Origin: Cupriavidus sp. D39
GTDB taxonomy: Bacteria > Pseudomonadota > Gammaproteobacteria > Burkholderiales > Burkholderiaceae
Direction of reading: 5' to 3'
Length of the DNA: 64,000 bases
Assembly (NCBI RefSeq): GCF_026627925.1
Contig: NZ_JAPNLE010000007.1
Location: forward strand, 62,001 to 126,000
The notes under the pieces were generated by a model. The model worked only from the letters and a program-made list of their open reading frames with translations, made no database searches and was not told the origin of the DNA. Shown here piece after piece: positions 37,352-46,073 of the stretch (position 1 is its first letter; every line of letters starts with the position of its first letter). The position numbers and the translations under genes are program-made.

Positions 37352-38199
37352 TCAAACTGCAGTTGCCTGCGCCGGACCATTGCGGCCGCGCGGCAACTTG
37401 CCCTTCTTGCTGCTTACTTTCTTGCCCGGGCTTGGAGCTGGCTCAACGTACCCAAATCTCGCCCAGGCCGCCGGGTCCAGCGCCAGCGGATTGGTCCGGC
37501 CGGTAGCCAGGTTCACGAACACCCCCGAATACGGGAGTGCGCCGGTTCGATAGAACGTCCACAGCAGGTTGAAGGCTTGAACACCAATCGCCTGGTTGAT
37601 GACCAATGACTGCTTGCGCAGTGCGTCGGCCATCGAGCAGGACGGCGCGGTGTCTTCCTTGTCGCCAGCCGGGTCGACCAGATCCGGGAACAGGTCCCCA
37701 ACGTGGGGCAGGCGCCCCGGATGAGGTTGCCTGATTTCCCCCAGGATGACCTGGCCACGATCCGTTTCGTTGCCGCAGTCGAGGTAATAGGCTCCCCGCC
37801 CTTTCCGGTCGCCGACAGAATCGCTTCTCGCGCAGCACGGGTATCGACGCACCCGATCACCAGATCGGCGTGCAATGCCTCGGAGGCGGCGAGTTTGCGG
37901 GGTACCGCGACCCATCGTGTGCCCATGAGGACGTTGAGCCGGTTGACCAGCAACAGCGCCTTGTAGCCGCCGACGTCCTCAGGGTAGAAGCCCTGGCGGC
38001 CGACATTGGTTTCGCTCACGGTGTCGTCGTCGTAGACGGTGCAGTCAATGCCACCGGGATGTCCGAGCTCGAGCATGGCATGATGCAGTCGCGCCAGGTT
38101 CGGCAGCAGGGCGCTGCCCGTGCCGCCGGCACCAACCACGACCACCTTCCATGCCCCACTGATCATGCACGGCGGGATCCTATGTTGCAGCAACGTCAT
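37352..38199 (-). pseudogene. PRTRC system ThiF-family (E1-like) protein, frameshifted
   Basis: An adenylating enzyme of the ThiF/MoeB/E1 superfamily. The start MTLLQHRIPPCMISGAW at 38199 overlaps the end of the protein A gene. The nucleotide-binding VVVVGAGGTGSALLPNLARL is at residues 18-37, the ETNVGRQGF catalytic Arg segment follows, then VIGCVDTRAAREAIL. At a C4 run (37794-37797) the frame shifts; the true continuation is AYYLDCGNETDRGQVILGEI, then LPHVGDLFPDLVDPAGDKED and the DALRKQSLVINQAIGVQAFN helix, ending at 37352. Corrected length is about 280 residues, as in PRTRC ThiF proteins. The basic tail (GKKVSSKKGKLPRGRNGP) may bind nucleic acid. Confidence 0.88.
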
Positions 38200-38836
38200 T
38201 GGCTTCTCCAACGGCATCCAACCAGGACACCGGAATGTTGTGGGAACGCTCGAAGATCCCCTTGGCGCAGAGCCGCAAGGCGACATCCATGCTTCGGGTA
38301 TGACAGCGGCCAAGCACGACCGCGAACTTCACGTCGAAGCGATCGTCTTGGTCATCTGTCGTCGAGAAACCAGCGGCGAAGCACCCGTGTGAGTGGCAAT
38401 CGACCACCAGGACTTCGTCGTCGGGGAGTTGCGGTCGGTCGTAACGGAGGCTGGCGCTGTCATGCGACAGCACGACCACCGGCACCAGGCGAAACGCCTT
38501 GGTCCCGGGGTTCCAGACAATCCACCCACCAGTTTCATTGGGGCACGCAGCCCTCGCCTGCTCAGCAAAGGCGCCGATCAGCTCCGGCGGAACTCGGCCG
38601 CACAGCAGTTCGGACACCTCCTCGACAACCCCATAGGGGATGGCCGTTGAGACCGCGTAGCTGCTGATGCGGCGGATGAGCCGGATCCAGGGCCGAAAGA
38701 TCTCGATGAATACGCCGTTGCTGGCGACAAGCAAGCGCTCGCCTGCTGTTGTCATCCCTGCGACGGGCTCCCTCGTTGGGACCATGATGGTCGGGAAGGA
38801 GCGTTGCAAAGTGGAATCGAAAGGGTTCATGGTCAT
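38180..38836 (-). CDS. PRTRC system protein A, JAMM/JAB-type metalloprotease homologue
   Basis: A 218-residue protein. The full JAMM metal motif H-x-H-x7-S-x2-D is present as HSHGCFAAGFSTTD (His148, His150, Ser158, Asp161), and a likely catalytic Glu is in PNETGGWIVW (Glu101). JAMM enzymes cleave isopeptide or peptide bonds at ubiquitin-like proteins, or cysteinyl bonds in sulfur-transfer systems. In the PRTRC cassette this protein is always beside the ThiF/E1-like gene, and here their genes overlap by 20 bases. The start ATG overlaps the stop of the protein B gene (ATGA), again showing tight coupling. The gene is intact. Confidence 0.88.
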   Translation of the reverse strand: MTMNPFDSTLQRSFPTIMVPTREPVAGMTTAGERLLVASNGVFIEIFRPWIRLIRRISSYAVSTAIPYGVVEEVSELLCGRVPPELIGAFAEQARAACPNETGGWIVWNPGTKAFRLVPVVVLSHDSASLRYDRPQLPDDEVLVVDCHSHGCFAAGFSTTDDQDDRFDVKFAVVLGRCHTRSMDVALRLCAKGIFERSHNIPVSWLDAVGEANDVAAT

Positions 38837-39235
38837 GTGAGCTCGTTGGCAATCAGATCGCCGAGAGTGTGTTTGAAGGGAACGAGGACGTCCTTTGGGT
38901 ATGCCTTCCCGAACGCGCCGTCCAGCATGTCTTTCCAGAACGCGAACACGCCGCGCTTGTAGGCAACCCGTTTGCCGCCGTGGTTGGGGTGCGTGAAGGC
39001 CGAGTTGAAAAATGCATCCTCCCAGCCGGGAATCGCGCTCACGCCGATCTTCGCAGGGACCTTTGCGGAGCCAACGCAGATCTCTCCGGCGTCCCAGGTG
39101 TTGAAGTAAGGAGGCTCATAGAGCTTCGTCTTCGGCGTCGGCCGGCATTCGTCCCGCAGGGCGAACACGCGGAATCCGTCGACCGCGGCCTGAAACACAA
39201 GGCCGGGGTGCGGCACGATGCTGCTGCGATTGCCA
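38833..39235 (-). pseudogene. PRTRC system protein B (E2-like), N-terminally truncated
   Basis: The C-terminal half of PRTRC protein B: FQAAVDGFRVFALRDECRPT, then PPYFNTWDAGEICVGSAKVP with the conserved Cys, then AFFNSAFTHPNHGGKRVAYK and a final helical segment. This family has been grouped with prokaryotic E2-like (UBC-fold) proteins. Upstream of about 39235 the similarity ends and the sequence belongs to an unrelated fragment in the opposite direction, so roughly 100 residues are lost. The gene is probably not functional as it stands. Confidence 0.78.
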
Positions 39236-39519
39236 AGCTCCTTCCCTGCAACGCGCCGCCGGCACCGGAGCTGGCCTTTGCCGACGCGGAGGAGAATTCC
39301 GATTGCGATGAGCCGGAAGAGCGATCGGAGGAATTCATCTATCACAACCTGGACGACACCGCTTCGATGGGTGCTGGCCTATCCTACTTCCGCAGCAAGC
39401 TTGCCGCACTTGGCGTCACCGTGCCGGAGACCATGTTCACTCAGGTCCTGCGCGACAAAGCACTCAACATCGGCAACCGCTATGTGGTCTATCGACCGGA
39501 TGGCACCTTCGAAGGCTAA
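39225..39519 (+). pseudogene. orphan 3' fragment of an unrecognised gene
   Basis: A plus-strand segment, ELAFADAEENSDCDEPEERS, then EFIYHNLDDTASMGAGLSYF and FTQVLRDKALNIGNRYVVYR, reads as ordinary acidic and globular protein sequence ending at 39519, but it has no start: upstream bases are antisense to PRTRC protein B. It marks a rearrangement junction near 39.23 kb. The parent family is not recognised. Confidence 0.45.
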
Positions 39520-39740
39520 GCCGCGCCCGGCCCGTCCGCAAGGCAGGAAGCACGGCACAGACACCAGGCGTTCTCCGATCCCGGATCGGTACACCTGCAC
39601 TGCCGCGTTTTCGGACTGCTGCTGCAGTCCCAAGGCGCGAAGCGTCTAGATGGTTTTCACAGCCGCCAGAGCGGCAAGTTAAGCCCAAGAGGGGAACCAC
39701 TCCTTCACGGGTGGGTTCCCTCGCTATAGGAGAACCCACA
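39520..39740. other. leader of the PRTRC ParB gene
   Basis: About 220 bases. An inverted repeat near 39.69-39.72 kb (GGGGAACCACTCC...GGGTGGGTTCCCTCGC type) and an AT-poor ribosome binding site (ATAGGAGAA) precede the ParB start. A short frame (39503-39649) is open but not convincing. Confidence 0.35.
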
Positions 39741-40752
39741 ATGCAAGAATCCGCAATGCTGCTCGAACAGCCGACTCTACCCTTGAGCCGGATCCGCACG
39801 AGCCGCTTCAATCCACGCCGGTTCTTTGATCCGGTGAAAATGGCAGAACTCGTTGCCGGCGTACGTGCGGCGGGATGCATCATGCAACCCATCGTTGTCC
39901 GCCCGGTTGAGGACGACCTCTACGAGATCATCGCCGGCGAGCGACGCTACCGCGCGGCGACCGAGGTGTTTGGCGTCGAGTACGCGATGCCCATCGTGGT
40001 GCAGGATGTCGACGACGAGACGGCGGAAGCCATGGCGATCATCGAGAACGTCTCCCGCGACGACATCGCGCCCTCTGAGGAGGCGGTGGCTGCAGCGAGG
40101 ATGGTCGGCAAACTCAAGGGCGACCGAGACGAGGCGGCGCGCCTATTTGGCTGGTCCCGCGCGCAGCTCGACAGGCGTCTGGCACTGATGAATTGCAGCA
40201 CTGCGGTGCTCAATGCCTTCAATGAGCGCAAGATCCTGCTTGGTCACGCCGAGCTGCTGGCTGCTCTCGCCAAGGACAAGCAGGACAAGCTTCTGCCGGT
40301 CATCATCTACGAGGCGAAGTCGGTCGCCGAGTTGAAGAAGACGATTGAGGCCGCTGCTTGTAGCCTCGCAACCGCCATCTTCGACAAGGCGGATTGCGCC
40401 ACGTGTGCCCACAATTCCGCGCTGCAGACCGAGATGTTCGCGGAATCCATCGCGACCGGTAACTGCACTAATCGCGGGTGCTTCAACACCAAGACCGAAG
40501 CGCAGTTGACAGTGATCGCCGACGGCCTCAAGGATGACTTCCCTGAGGTTCGGATCGTCCGGCCCGGCGACAAGTACACGCGGATCCAGCTCGTCGTGGA
40601 CGGGCCGACTGGCGTTGGCGAGGAGCAGGCCAAGTCTTGCCATGCCTGCAAGAGCTTTGGCGCGGCTGTCAGCAGCTTGCCCGATTCGATGGGGAAGACC
40701 TTCCGTGGCCAGTGCTTCGATACGGCCTGCAACTCGCGCAAGGTAGCCGCCG
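39741..40752 (+). pseudogene. PRTRC system ParB-family protein, C-terminally truncated
   Basis: ParB/Spo0J-like protein. The start MQESAMLLEQPTLPLSRIRT has a good ribosome binding site. The ParB nuclease/CTPase-type domain shows ISPNP-like SRFNPRRFF, then GCIMQPIVVRPVEDDLYEII and AGERRYRAA (the GERRxRA box). The HTH region follows (AARLFGWSRAQLDRRLALMN), then a Cys-rich PRTRC segment (CATCAHNSALQTEM, CTNRGCFNTKTEAQL and CHACKSFG). Family similarity stops near 40752 (CFDTACNSRKVAA); the frame continues to 40964 in non-homologous sequence. About 150-200 residues seem to be missing, lost at a junction with the neighbouring unknown gene. Confidence 0.85.
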
Positions 40753-40831
40753 TTTCGGGCAATTCTTCGGGAAGGGCGAGATCCACCCCACCCTGGTCGT
40801 CTGGGTGCATTTTCATGATTGTTGGTTTTCC

Positions 40832-41266
40832 TTACTGTGTCTCGCCAACGCACAGGGCGGCGATCACGCTGCGGATGAGCTGTCTGCTGTATTCCAGGCG
40901 ACTGCCGGACTGCACGCAGAAGTCGACGAGACGATTGGCGCCGTCCGTGACGATCGTGCCGTAGAGCACGAACGAATCCGGAGTGGCCTTGTGGAATTGA
41001 TGGATGCGACCTTCGCTATCAAAAAAGCGCTCGTGATATCGCAAAAACGTGCGCGCGATGAAATCACGATGGTCGAATACGGGGAGCGCGCGGGCCAAAT
41101 CCCGGCGCTGCAATGCGCCAATGGAATGGATCAGGCCAAGCTCGTCTTCTGTCCGGCAAGTGGGCGAAATGATCCGCGCAATATGCACGGGTTCGTCGCA
41201 CTCGCGCTCGGGTTGAAGCTTCCCGAGCAGACGCATATATCCCCTGCCTACTGCTAATTCTGTCAT
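40832..41266 (-). CDS. unrecognised 144-residue protein
   Basis: A complete leftward frame starting MTELAVGRGYMRLLGKLQPE with protein-like composition (HDRDFIARTFLRYHERFF-type aromatic segments, then DSFVLYGTIVTDGANRLVDF). No family is recognised. It lies tail-to-tail with the truncated ParB gene and head-to-head with the helicase gene, whose promoters would share 41267-41424. Confidence 0.55.
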   Translation of the reverse strand: MTELAVGRGYMRLLGKLQPERECDEPVHIARIISPTCRTEDELGLIHSIGALQRRDLARALPVFDHRDFIARTFLRYHERFFDSEGRIHQFHKATPDSFVLYGTIVTDGANRLVDFCVQSGSRLEYSRQLIRSVIAALCVGETQ

Positions 41267-41424
41267 TTCACCCCTTTCCGGTACATGCCGCTGCTGCGGC
41301 GATTTGAAAGCGGGGTAACGGGTTCAATTCTGCATCGTTTTCGGGGTGGCGCGCAAGAGAAACACCCAGAAAATGAATCGGAATTTGCGGTCGCACTCGC
41401 GAGATGCCGCCAGGAATCAAAGTG

Positions 41425-42828
41425 ATGCAATTGACGGAAGAACAGGAAACCATCATCGCGGATCCACTGGGTAGCGACCTGGTGATGGTGATCGCCTTCG
41501 CCGGCGGGGCGAAGACCACGACACTGCGGCTCAAGGCCGCGGCGCACCCGAAAAAGCGCGGACTCTATCTGGCCTATAACCGGGCCGCTGCCATCGCTGC
41601 CCGCGAAACCTTTCCTCCTAACACCACCTGCAAGACAGTGCACGCCCTGGCTTATCCGCGGTTCGGCAGTCGCTACACCCACAAGCTGGTCGCCAACCTG
41701 CGCGTCGGAGACGCGATGCGGCTAATGGGGCTGGGCGAGGACTGGAAGCTGGGGCGCGAAGTGGTCGAGTGCGTTCAGGGCTACATCTGCTCGGCGCTCG
41801 ACGAATTTCCGCAGCTGGCCGGCGTAAGCGGCGATCTCTCGCAAACACCGGCGCGACGCAAGCTTATCGCCGGGACTGCCAAGAGCCTCTGGCAACGGAT
41901 GGCAGACCCGCGGGATGATGCGCCAATGGTGCATGATGGGTACCTGAAGTTATTTCAACTCTCCCGCCCGACCCTTCCCTTCGACTTCGTCATGCTGGAC
42001 GAAGGACAGGACAGCAACCCGGCCACGTTGTCGCTGTTCCGCCACCAGAGCCAGCCGAAGATCATCGTCGGCGACCCCTACCAGAGCATCTATCAGTACC
42101 GGGGCAGCGTCAACGCCATGGACCCAGCCACGGCGTCTCGGGTCTACCATCTGAGCCGCAGCTTCCGCTTCGGGCCACAGATTGCCGACATCGCAACGAA
42201 GCTGCTGCAGGAGTTCTACGGGGAACAGCGCGTCATCGTGGGCGGCGGGCCCGATACCCAGATTCAAGACTTCCACCCGTACGGCCCTCACGCCTGGCTA
42301 TGTCGTACCAATGCCGAGGTGTTCGCTCAAGCAGCCGCTGGTGTCCAGGCGGGTGAGTCCCTAGCCTTCGTCGGCGGCATCGATGGCTACAACTTCGCCC
42401 AGGTACTCGACGCGTATTGGCTCTTCATCGGGTGCCCCGATCAGATCCGCGACCCGCTCGTGCGCCAGTTCCGCTCCTTTGCAGAGATGGAGCGCTATGC
42501 CGATGCCGCCGAAGACCCCGAAACGAAGCGGCTCATCAAGGTGGTCGGTATCTATGGAGGCGACATTCCCGCCCTCATTCACGCGATCCGGCGCTCCCTC
42601 ACGCCGGCGGGGCAAGCCGCCGATCGGACACTGACAACAGCCCATAAGTCGAAGGGACATGACTTGTCCCGCGTCGTCATGGCGGACTATTTCCCCGACC
42701 TGACGGATGACGATCTGGACCTGCAGGAAGCCAACCTTGCCTACGTCACGGTCACACGCGCCGTGCATTCGCTTCGCCCAAACAGCATGTTGCACGACTG
42801 GTTGTGCCAACTATCGTCTAGTCGTTAG
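41425..42828 (+). CDS. UvrD/FBH1-like superfamily 1 DNA helicase with unusual Walker A
   Basis: A 467-residue SF1A helicase. The Walker A box reads AFAGGAKTTTL at residues 24-34, where relatives have AFAGxGKTTT: the Gly before Lys30 is Ala. Motif II is VMLDEGQDSNP, motif III GDPYQSIYQYRGS, and later motifs include TAHKSKGHDLSRVVMAD and YVTVTRAV. It is short for UvrD and resembles the plasmid/phage FBH1-like helicases. The start at ATG 41425 (MQLTEEQETIIADPLGSD) begins the conserved Q-motif; an ATG seven codons upstream is also possible. The Ala may lower ATPase activity. The methyltransferase gene follows. Confidence 0.87.
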   Translation: MQLTEEQETIIADPLGSDLVMVIAFAGGAKTTTLRLKAAAHPKKRGLYLAYNRAAAIAARETFPPNTTCKTVHALAYPRFGSRYTHKLVANLRVGDAMRLMGLGEDWKLGREVVECVQGYICSALDEFPQLAGVSGDLSQTPARRKLIAGTAKSLWQRMADPRDDAPMVHDGYLKLFQLSRPTLPFDFVMLDEGQDSNPATLSLFRHQSQPKIIVGDPYQSIYQYRGSVNAMDPATASRVYHLSRSFRFGPQIADIATKLLQEFYGEQRVIVGGGPDTQIQDFHPYGPHAWLCRTNAEVFAQAAAGVQAGESLAFVGGIDGYNFAQVLDAYWLFIGCPDQIRDPLVRQFRSFAEMERYADAAEDPETKRLIKVVGIYGGDIPALIHAIRRSLTPAGQAADRTLTTAHKSKGHDLSRVVMADYFPDLTDDDLDLQEANLAYVTVTRAVHSLRPNSMLHDWLCQLSSSR

Positions 42829-42886
42829 GCCAGCGCTACTCCAATTGGACATTGAGAGCCGAGTCCCGATAGGCGCCTCCGGCGCG

Positions 42887-43972
42887 ATGCACAGTCCCAC
42901 TACGCGCAAAATCCGCTGGCACCAGATGACGATGAAGCAGTTGGGCATCATTGAACGCGTTGAAGGCGAGCGCGGCCTTTGGCGACTGAGCGAGAATGCA
43001 CGCCAGAAGCTGCACAAGGCCAGCGCCGGTGTTCGGCTAGTCGCCTTCAGCACGGATCTCGGTGTAGCGGTCTGGGCCCGCTCACGGGACGTTTTTCCGC
43101 GCCTGGGAGAGCCGATCTCGCTCTGCGTTACGTCGCCGCCCTACCCGCTCCGCCAGGCGCGAGCCTACGGCAACCCGAACGAAGCGCAGTATGTCGACTT
43201 TCTCTGCGAGGCGTTGGAGCCAATCGTCCGCGAGCTGGTACCGGGCGGCAGCATCGTGATTAATATTGGGAATGACGTCCATCTGGCAAGAAGTCCTGCG
43301 CGATCCCTCTACGCCGAGCGATTGCTTCTCGCGCTGCATGATCGGCTCGGTCTCTCTCTCATGGACCGCATTCCCTGGGTCAACTACAGCAAGCCGCCCG
43401 GCCCAACCTGGTGGGCCTGCGTCAATCGCGTGCAGTTGAGCAGCGCGCACGAGCTGGTCTACTGGCTGACGAATGACTCGACCCGTGTTCGCTCGGACAA
43501 CCGTCGCGTGCTGCAGGCGCATACCGAACAGCATAGGAAGCTGATCGCCGCCGGCGGCGAGGCGCGGACAGCAATCTATGGCGATGGCGCGTACCGTTTT
43601 CGACCCGGCTCCTTTGCCGGCGACACCGCGGGCCGATTGCCGCGCAATGTCATCGAGCGTGGCCACGCCTGCGCGGATACCCGGCTATATCGGAAGCGCG
43701 CGAAGGAACTCGGCCTCCCGATCCATGGCGCGATGCAACCCACGGACATCCCCGACTTCTTCGTGCGCTTCCTCACCGAGCCGGACGACCTGGTAGTGGA
43801 TCCGTTTGGCGGCACGGTCCGTACCGGGCTGGCGGCGGAGAGGCTGGGGCGTCGGTGGCTAGTAACCGACTGGATACTGGAGTATCTGCGCGGCGCCGCC
43901 GAGCTCTTTCGAGGCTGCTCTGGCTTCGGCTTGCATCCGGCACTTGCATCCGCCAACTGGTCGGTATCCTAG
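42887..43972 (+). CDS. DNA methyltransferase (N4-cytosine/N6-adenine, SPPY type) with N-terminal winged-helix-like segment
   Basis: A 361-residue amino-methyltransferase of circularly permuted (beta) order. Motif IV is CVTSPPYPL, then comes a target-recognition stretch, and motif I appears at the end as VVDPFGGTVRTGLAAERLGR. The N-terminus (MKQLGIIERVEGERGLWRLS, then ENARQKL) resembles the small winged helix at the start of Mrr-type and related proteins. The start at 42887 is tentative, as the in-frame sequence upstream overlaps the helicase end. No restriction endonuclease is evident, so it is likely an orphan or protective methylase. The frame continues beyond its TAG. Confidence 0.85.
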   Translation: MHSPTTRKIRWHQMTMKQLGIIERVEGERGLWRLSENARQKLHKASAGVRLVAFSTDLGVAVWARSRDVFPRLGEPISLCVTSPPYPLRQARAYGNPNEAQYVDFLCEALEPIVRELVPGGSIVINIGNDVHLARSPARSLYAERLLLALHDRLGLSLMDRIPWVNYSKPPGPTWWACVNRVQLSSAHELVYWLTNDSTRVRSDNRRVLQAHTEQHRKLIAAGGEARTAIYGDGAYRFRPGSFAGDTAGRLPRNVIERGHACADTRLYRKRAKELGLPIHGAMQPTDIPDFFVRFLTEPDDLVVDPFGGTVRTGLAAERLGRRWLVTDWILEYLRGAAELFRGCSGFGLHPALASANWSVS

Positions 43973-44305
43973 GTTGGCCACAGCAAGCTCGAGCATCTCC
44001 ACGCGAACGACCGGCGCGACAGCATCCTTGCGGTCACTTACGACCCTGGCTTTGCCACGATAGGTGGCAAGCCCTTTAAGCCCGTCCTGGACATCCATCC
44101 GGGGATCGATTGGGACGCCGGGCGGATCTTTCTCGATATCGGTCCGAAGCCGATGGCACCGAACGAGGACCTGGACAAGCTAAAGGCATTGGTCCGAGAC
44201 TACTCCGAGGCCATCGGCTTCGTATTGCTCGCCTTGCGCAATACCCATCTCACCCCAGAGGCTCGATTGCAGGCAATCAGCCGCACTGTCGCGGGAATTC
44301 GCTGA
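43973..44305 (+). pseudogene. unrecognised protein segment in frame after the methyltransferase stop
   Basis: Directly after the methyltransferase TAG, the same frame is open for 110 codons with a strongly protein-like product (SKLEHLHANDRRDSILAVTY, then PGIDWDAGRIFLDIGPKPMA and KALVRDYSEAIGFVLLALRN). There is no start codon near its beginning; the first ATG is at 44153. It may be the body of a gene whose 5' end was lost, or a C-terminal domain cut off by a nonsense change. Family unknown. Confidence 0.5.
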
Positions 44306-44448
44306 GCACCTGGCCAGGTTCGGTGGCCGCAGTAGCCGCCCATGCCTGTGCCCGGGGCAATGAGTCGGGTTGCATCGGCGAAACGGTCCGTATCCTGGCC
44401 AAGGAGCCTCGGCATTGCGCCGCGGACATAGCGGAGGAGCGAGAGAGA

Positions 44449-45435
44449 ATGGACCCGTGGCGCCCTATCCAGTTTATGCAAGGCCGCTCGCTCGTCGCGC
44501 CGGCAATGCAATCGAGGTCCAGCGCGACCGATTCGCCGGTCGCCGTAACGCCGGAGGTTCGCGCCCTCCTCGCCAAGGACTGCGTCGTCGCGATCGGTGT
44601 CAGCGGCGGGAAGGATTCCGACGCTTGCGCCATTGCCACCACACGCTATCTGGACCAGATTGGCCACGCAGGTCCGCGCGTGCTGATCCACGCCGATCTC
44701 GGCCGCGTCGAATGGCGCGATAGTCTACCGAGCTGCGAGCGCCTCGCCAAGGCGATCGGCTGGGATCTCATGGTGGTCTCGCGGAAAGCCGGCGACATGC
44801 TTTCCCGTTGGGAAGGCCGATGGGCAAACAATGTGGCCCGCTACGCAGACCTGCAATGCGTCAAGCTGATATTGCCGTGGAGTACGCCGTCCATGCGCTT
44901 CTGCACCAGCGAGCTCAAGGTCGACGTGATCACTGCCGCCCTCAAAAAACGGTATCCCGGCCAAGAAATAGTCAACGTTGCAGGGATCCGGCGCCAAGAG
45001 AGCGCCGCCCGAAGCAAGATGCCTGTCTCGGCGCCAATGGCAAAGCTCTCGCGGAAGGGCATCATCGGGCTCAGCTGGAACCCAATCATCGAATGGGATC
45101 TCTCCCAGGTATTCCGCACGATCGCCGGCGCCGGCCTGACGCTGCACGAAGCGTACACGCGATACGGCGCCAGTCGCGTCAGCTGCGCGTTCTGCATCAT
45201 GTCCGCGGCAGCGGATCTGGCGGCAGCCGCGTCATGCGCCGACAACCATGACCTGTACGTTCGGATGGTCGAGCTGGAGGCCGTCAGCACATTCGCCTTC
45301 CAGGGCAACAGATGGCTTGCCGACGTGGCTCCCAGCCTGCTGCCGGCAGAGATTCGCGAGCACATTGAGCTGGCGAAGGTGGCGGCTACGGAGCGCCAAG
45401 CGATGGAAGCCATGCTGCCCGGCCACCTCCTGTAG
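44449..45435 (+). CDS. PAPS reductase/DndC-like PP-loop protein
   Basis: A 328-residue protein with the N-type ATP pyrophosphatase loop IGVSGGKDSDACAIATTRYL. Further marks of the phosphoadenosine phosphosulfate reductase family are TPSMRFCTSELKVDVITAAL (Cys), AGIRRQESAAR and CAFCIMSAAADL. The start ATG 44449 is preceded by GGAGGAGCGAGAGAG. Plasmid and phage members of this family are not assimilatory reductases; some act in DNA or nucleotide modification. The location next to a DNA methyltransferase makes a DNA-modifying role possible but unproven. Confidence 0.85.
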   Translation: MDPWRPIQFMQGRSLVAPAMQSRSSATDSPVAVTPEVRALLAKDCVVAIGVSGGKDSDACAIATTRYLDQIGHAGPRVLIHADLGRVEWRDSLPSCERLAKAIGWDLMVVSRKAGDMLSRWEGRWANNVARYADLQCVKLILPWSTPSMRFCTSELKVDVITAALKKRYPGQEIVNVAGIRRQESAARSKMPVSAPMAKLSRKGIIGLSWNPIIEWDLSQVFRTIAGAGLTLHEAYTRYGASRVSCAFCIMSAAADLAAAASCADNHDLYVRMVELEAVSTFAFQGNRWLADVAPSLLPAEIREHIELAKVAATERQAMEAMLPGHLL

Positions 45436-45493
45436 TACGGCAGGATGGCCGACGTCGGTACCGACTCACGCCGAGGCAAGCCTGATCGCCCGG

Positions 45494-45655
45494 GTGCGCC
45501 GGCGCGTGTCCAGCCTGGTCGGCATCGACGCGCGGCATGTGACGCCGGATGCCGTCAGTGCGAGGTATGCACGCGAAGGCGGTGCTGTTGGTTCGGCCCG
45601 CATGTACACGCCAGACCTTTTCTCAGAGATCGCGAATCGGGAGATTTTGTTGTAA
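45494..45655 (+). CDS. possible small protein after the PP-loop gene
   Basis: A GTG-started 53-residue frame (VSSLVGIDARHVTPDAVSAR, then YTPDLFSEIANREILL) with more protein-like character than its surroundings. The frame is also open upstream into the end of the PP-loop gene. It could be a small gene or the 3' remnant of a larger one. Confidence 0.3.
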   Translation: MRRRVSSLVGIDARHVTPDAVSARYAREGGAVGSARMYTPDLFSEIANREILL

Positions 45656-45705
45656 TAACCATACATCTTGGTGGCATCTTGATTGACCGGAGTTCGGGCC
45701 GTCCA

Positions 45706-46044
45706 ATGCCCATCTCGCGCGATCTCAGGAACTCCCGTCGCATGCCGCCAGAGGCTCAGAAACGCGCTGTAGGAGGCCCTCTACCCACCCATCCGCGGGA
45801 AAAGAGCCGCATTAGCCCTTCCGAGCAACAGGGCTATCTGGTTTTCGCTTTGTGCCCCGTCTGTCACAAACCTGCGGGACGCGGACATTCGAACCCCTCC
45901 CTACTCTTCTATCGTTTCTTCTTCATCGAGAAGCCGGGGTGTAAAGTCATCGCGACGCTCAAGCCGACGCAGTCTGTGGCGCGATCGCAATGCGGCGTTG
46001 GTGCAGCGGATTTCACTTTTGGAAAAGATGCCGGCGGGAGTTGA
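45706..46044 (+). CDS. unrecognised 112-residue protein, uncertain
   Basis: An open frame starting MPISRDLRNSRRMPPEAQKR and containing a possible zinc pair (FALCPVCHKPAG) and an aromatic-basic segment (SLLFYRFFFIEKPGCKVIAT). It precedes the LuxR-type gene by 29 bases. The composition is plausible but no family is recognised and the ribosome binding site is weak. Confidence 0.35.
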   Translation: MPISRDLRNSRRMPPEAQKRAVGGPLPTHPREKSRISPSEQQGYLVFALCPVCHKPAGRGHSNPSLLFYRFFFIEKPGCKVIATLKPTQSVARSQCGVGAADFTFGKDAGGS

Positions 46045-46073
46045 TAGACCGGCATAACTAGGCAGGGAAAGCG

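Noticed and set aside
39503..39649. 49-codon frame upstream of PRTRC ParB, considered as the missing ubiquitin-like protein C
   Set aside because: It is Arg/Pro/Cys-rich and lacks any beta-grasp pattern or the length expected of PRTRC protein C.
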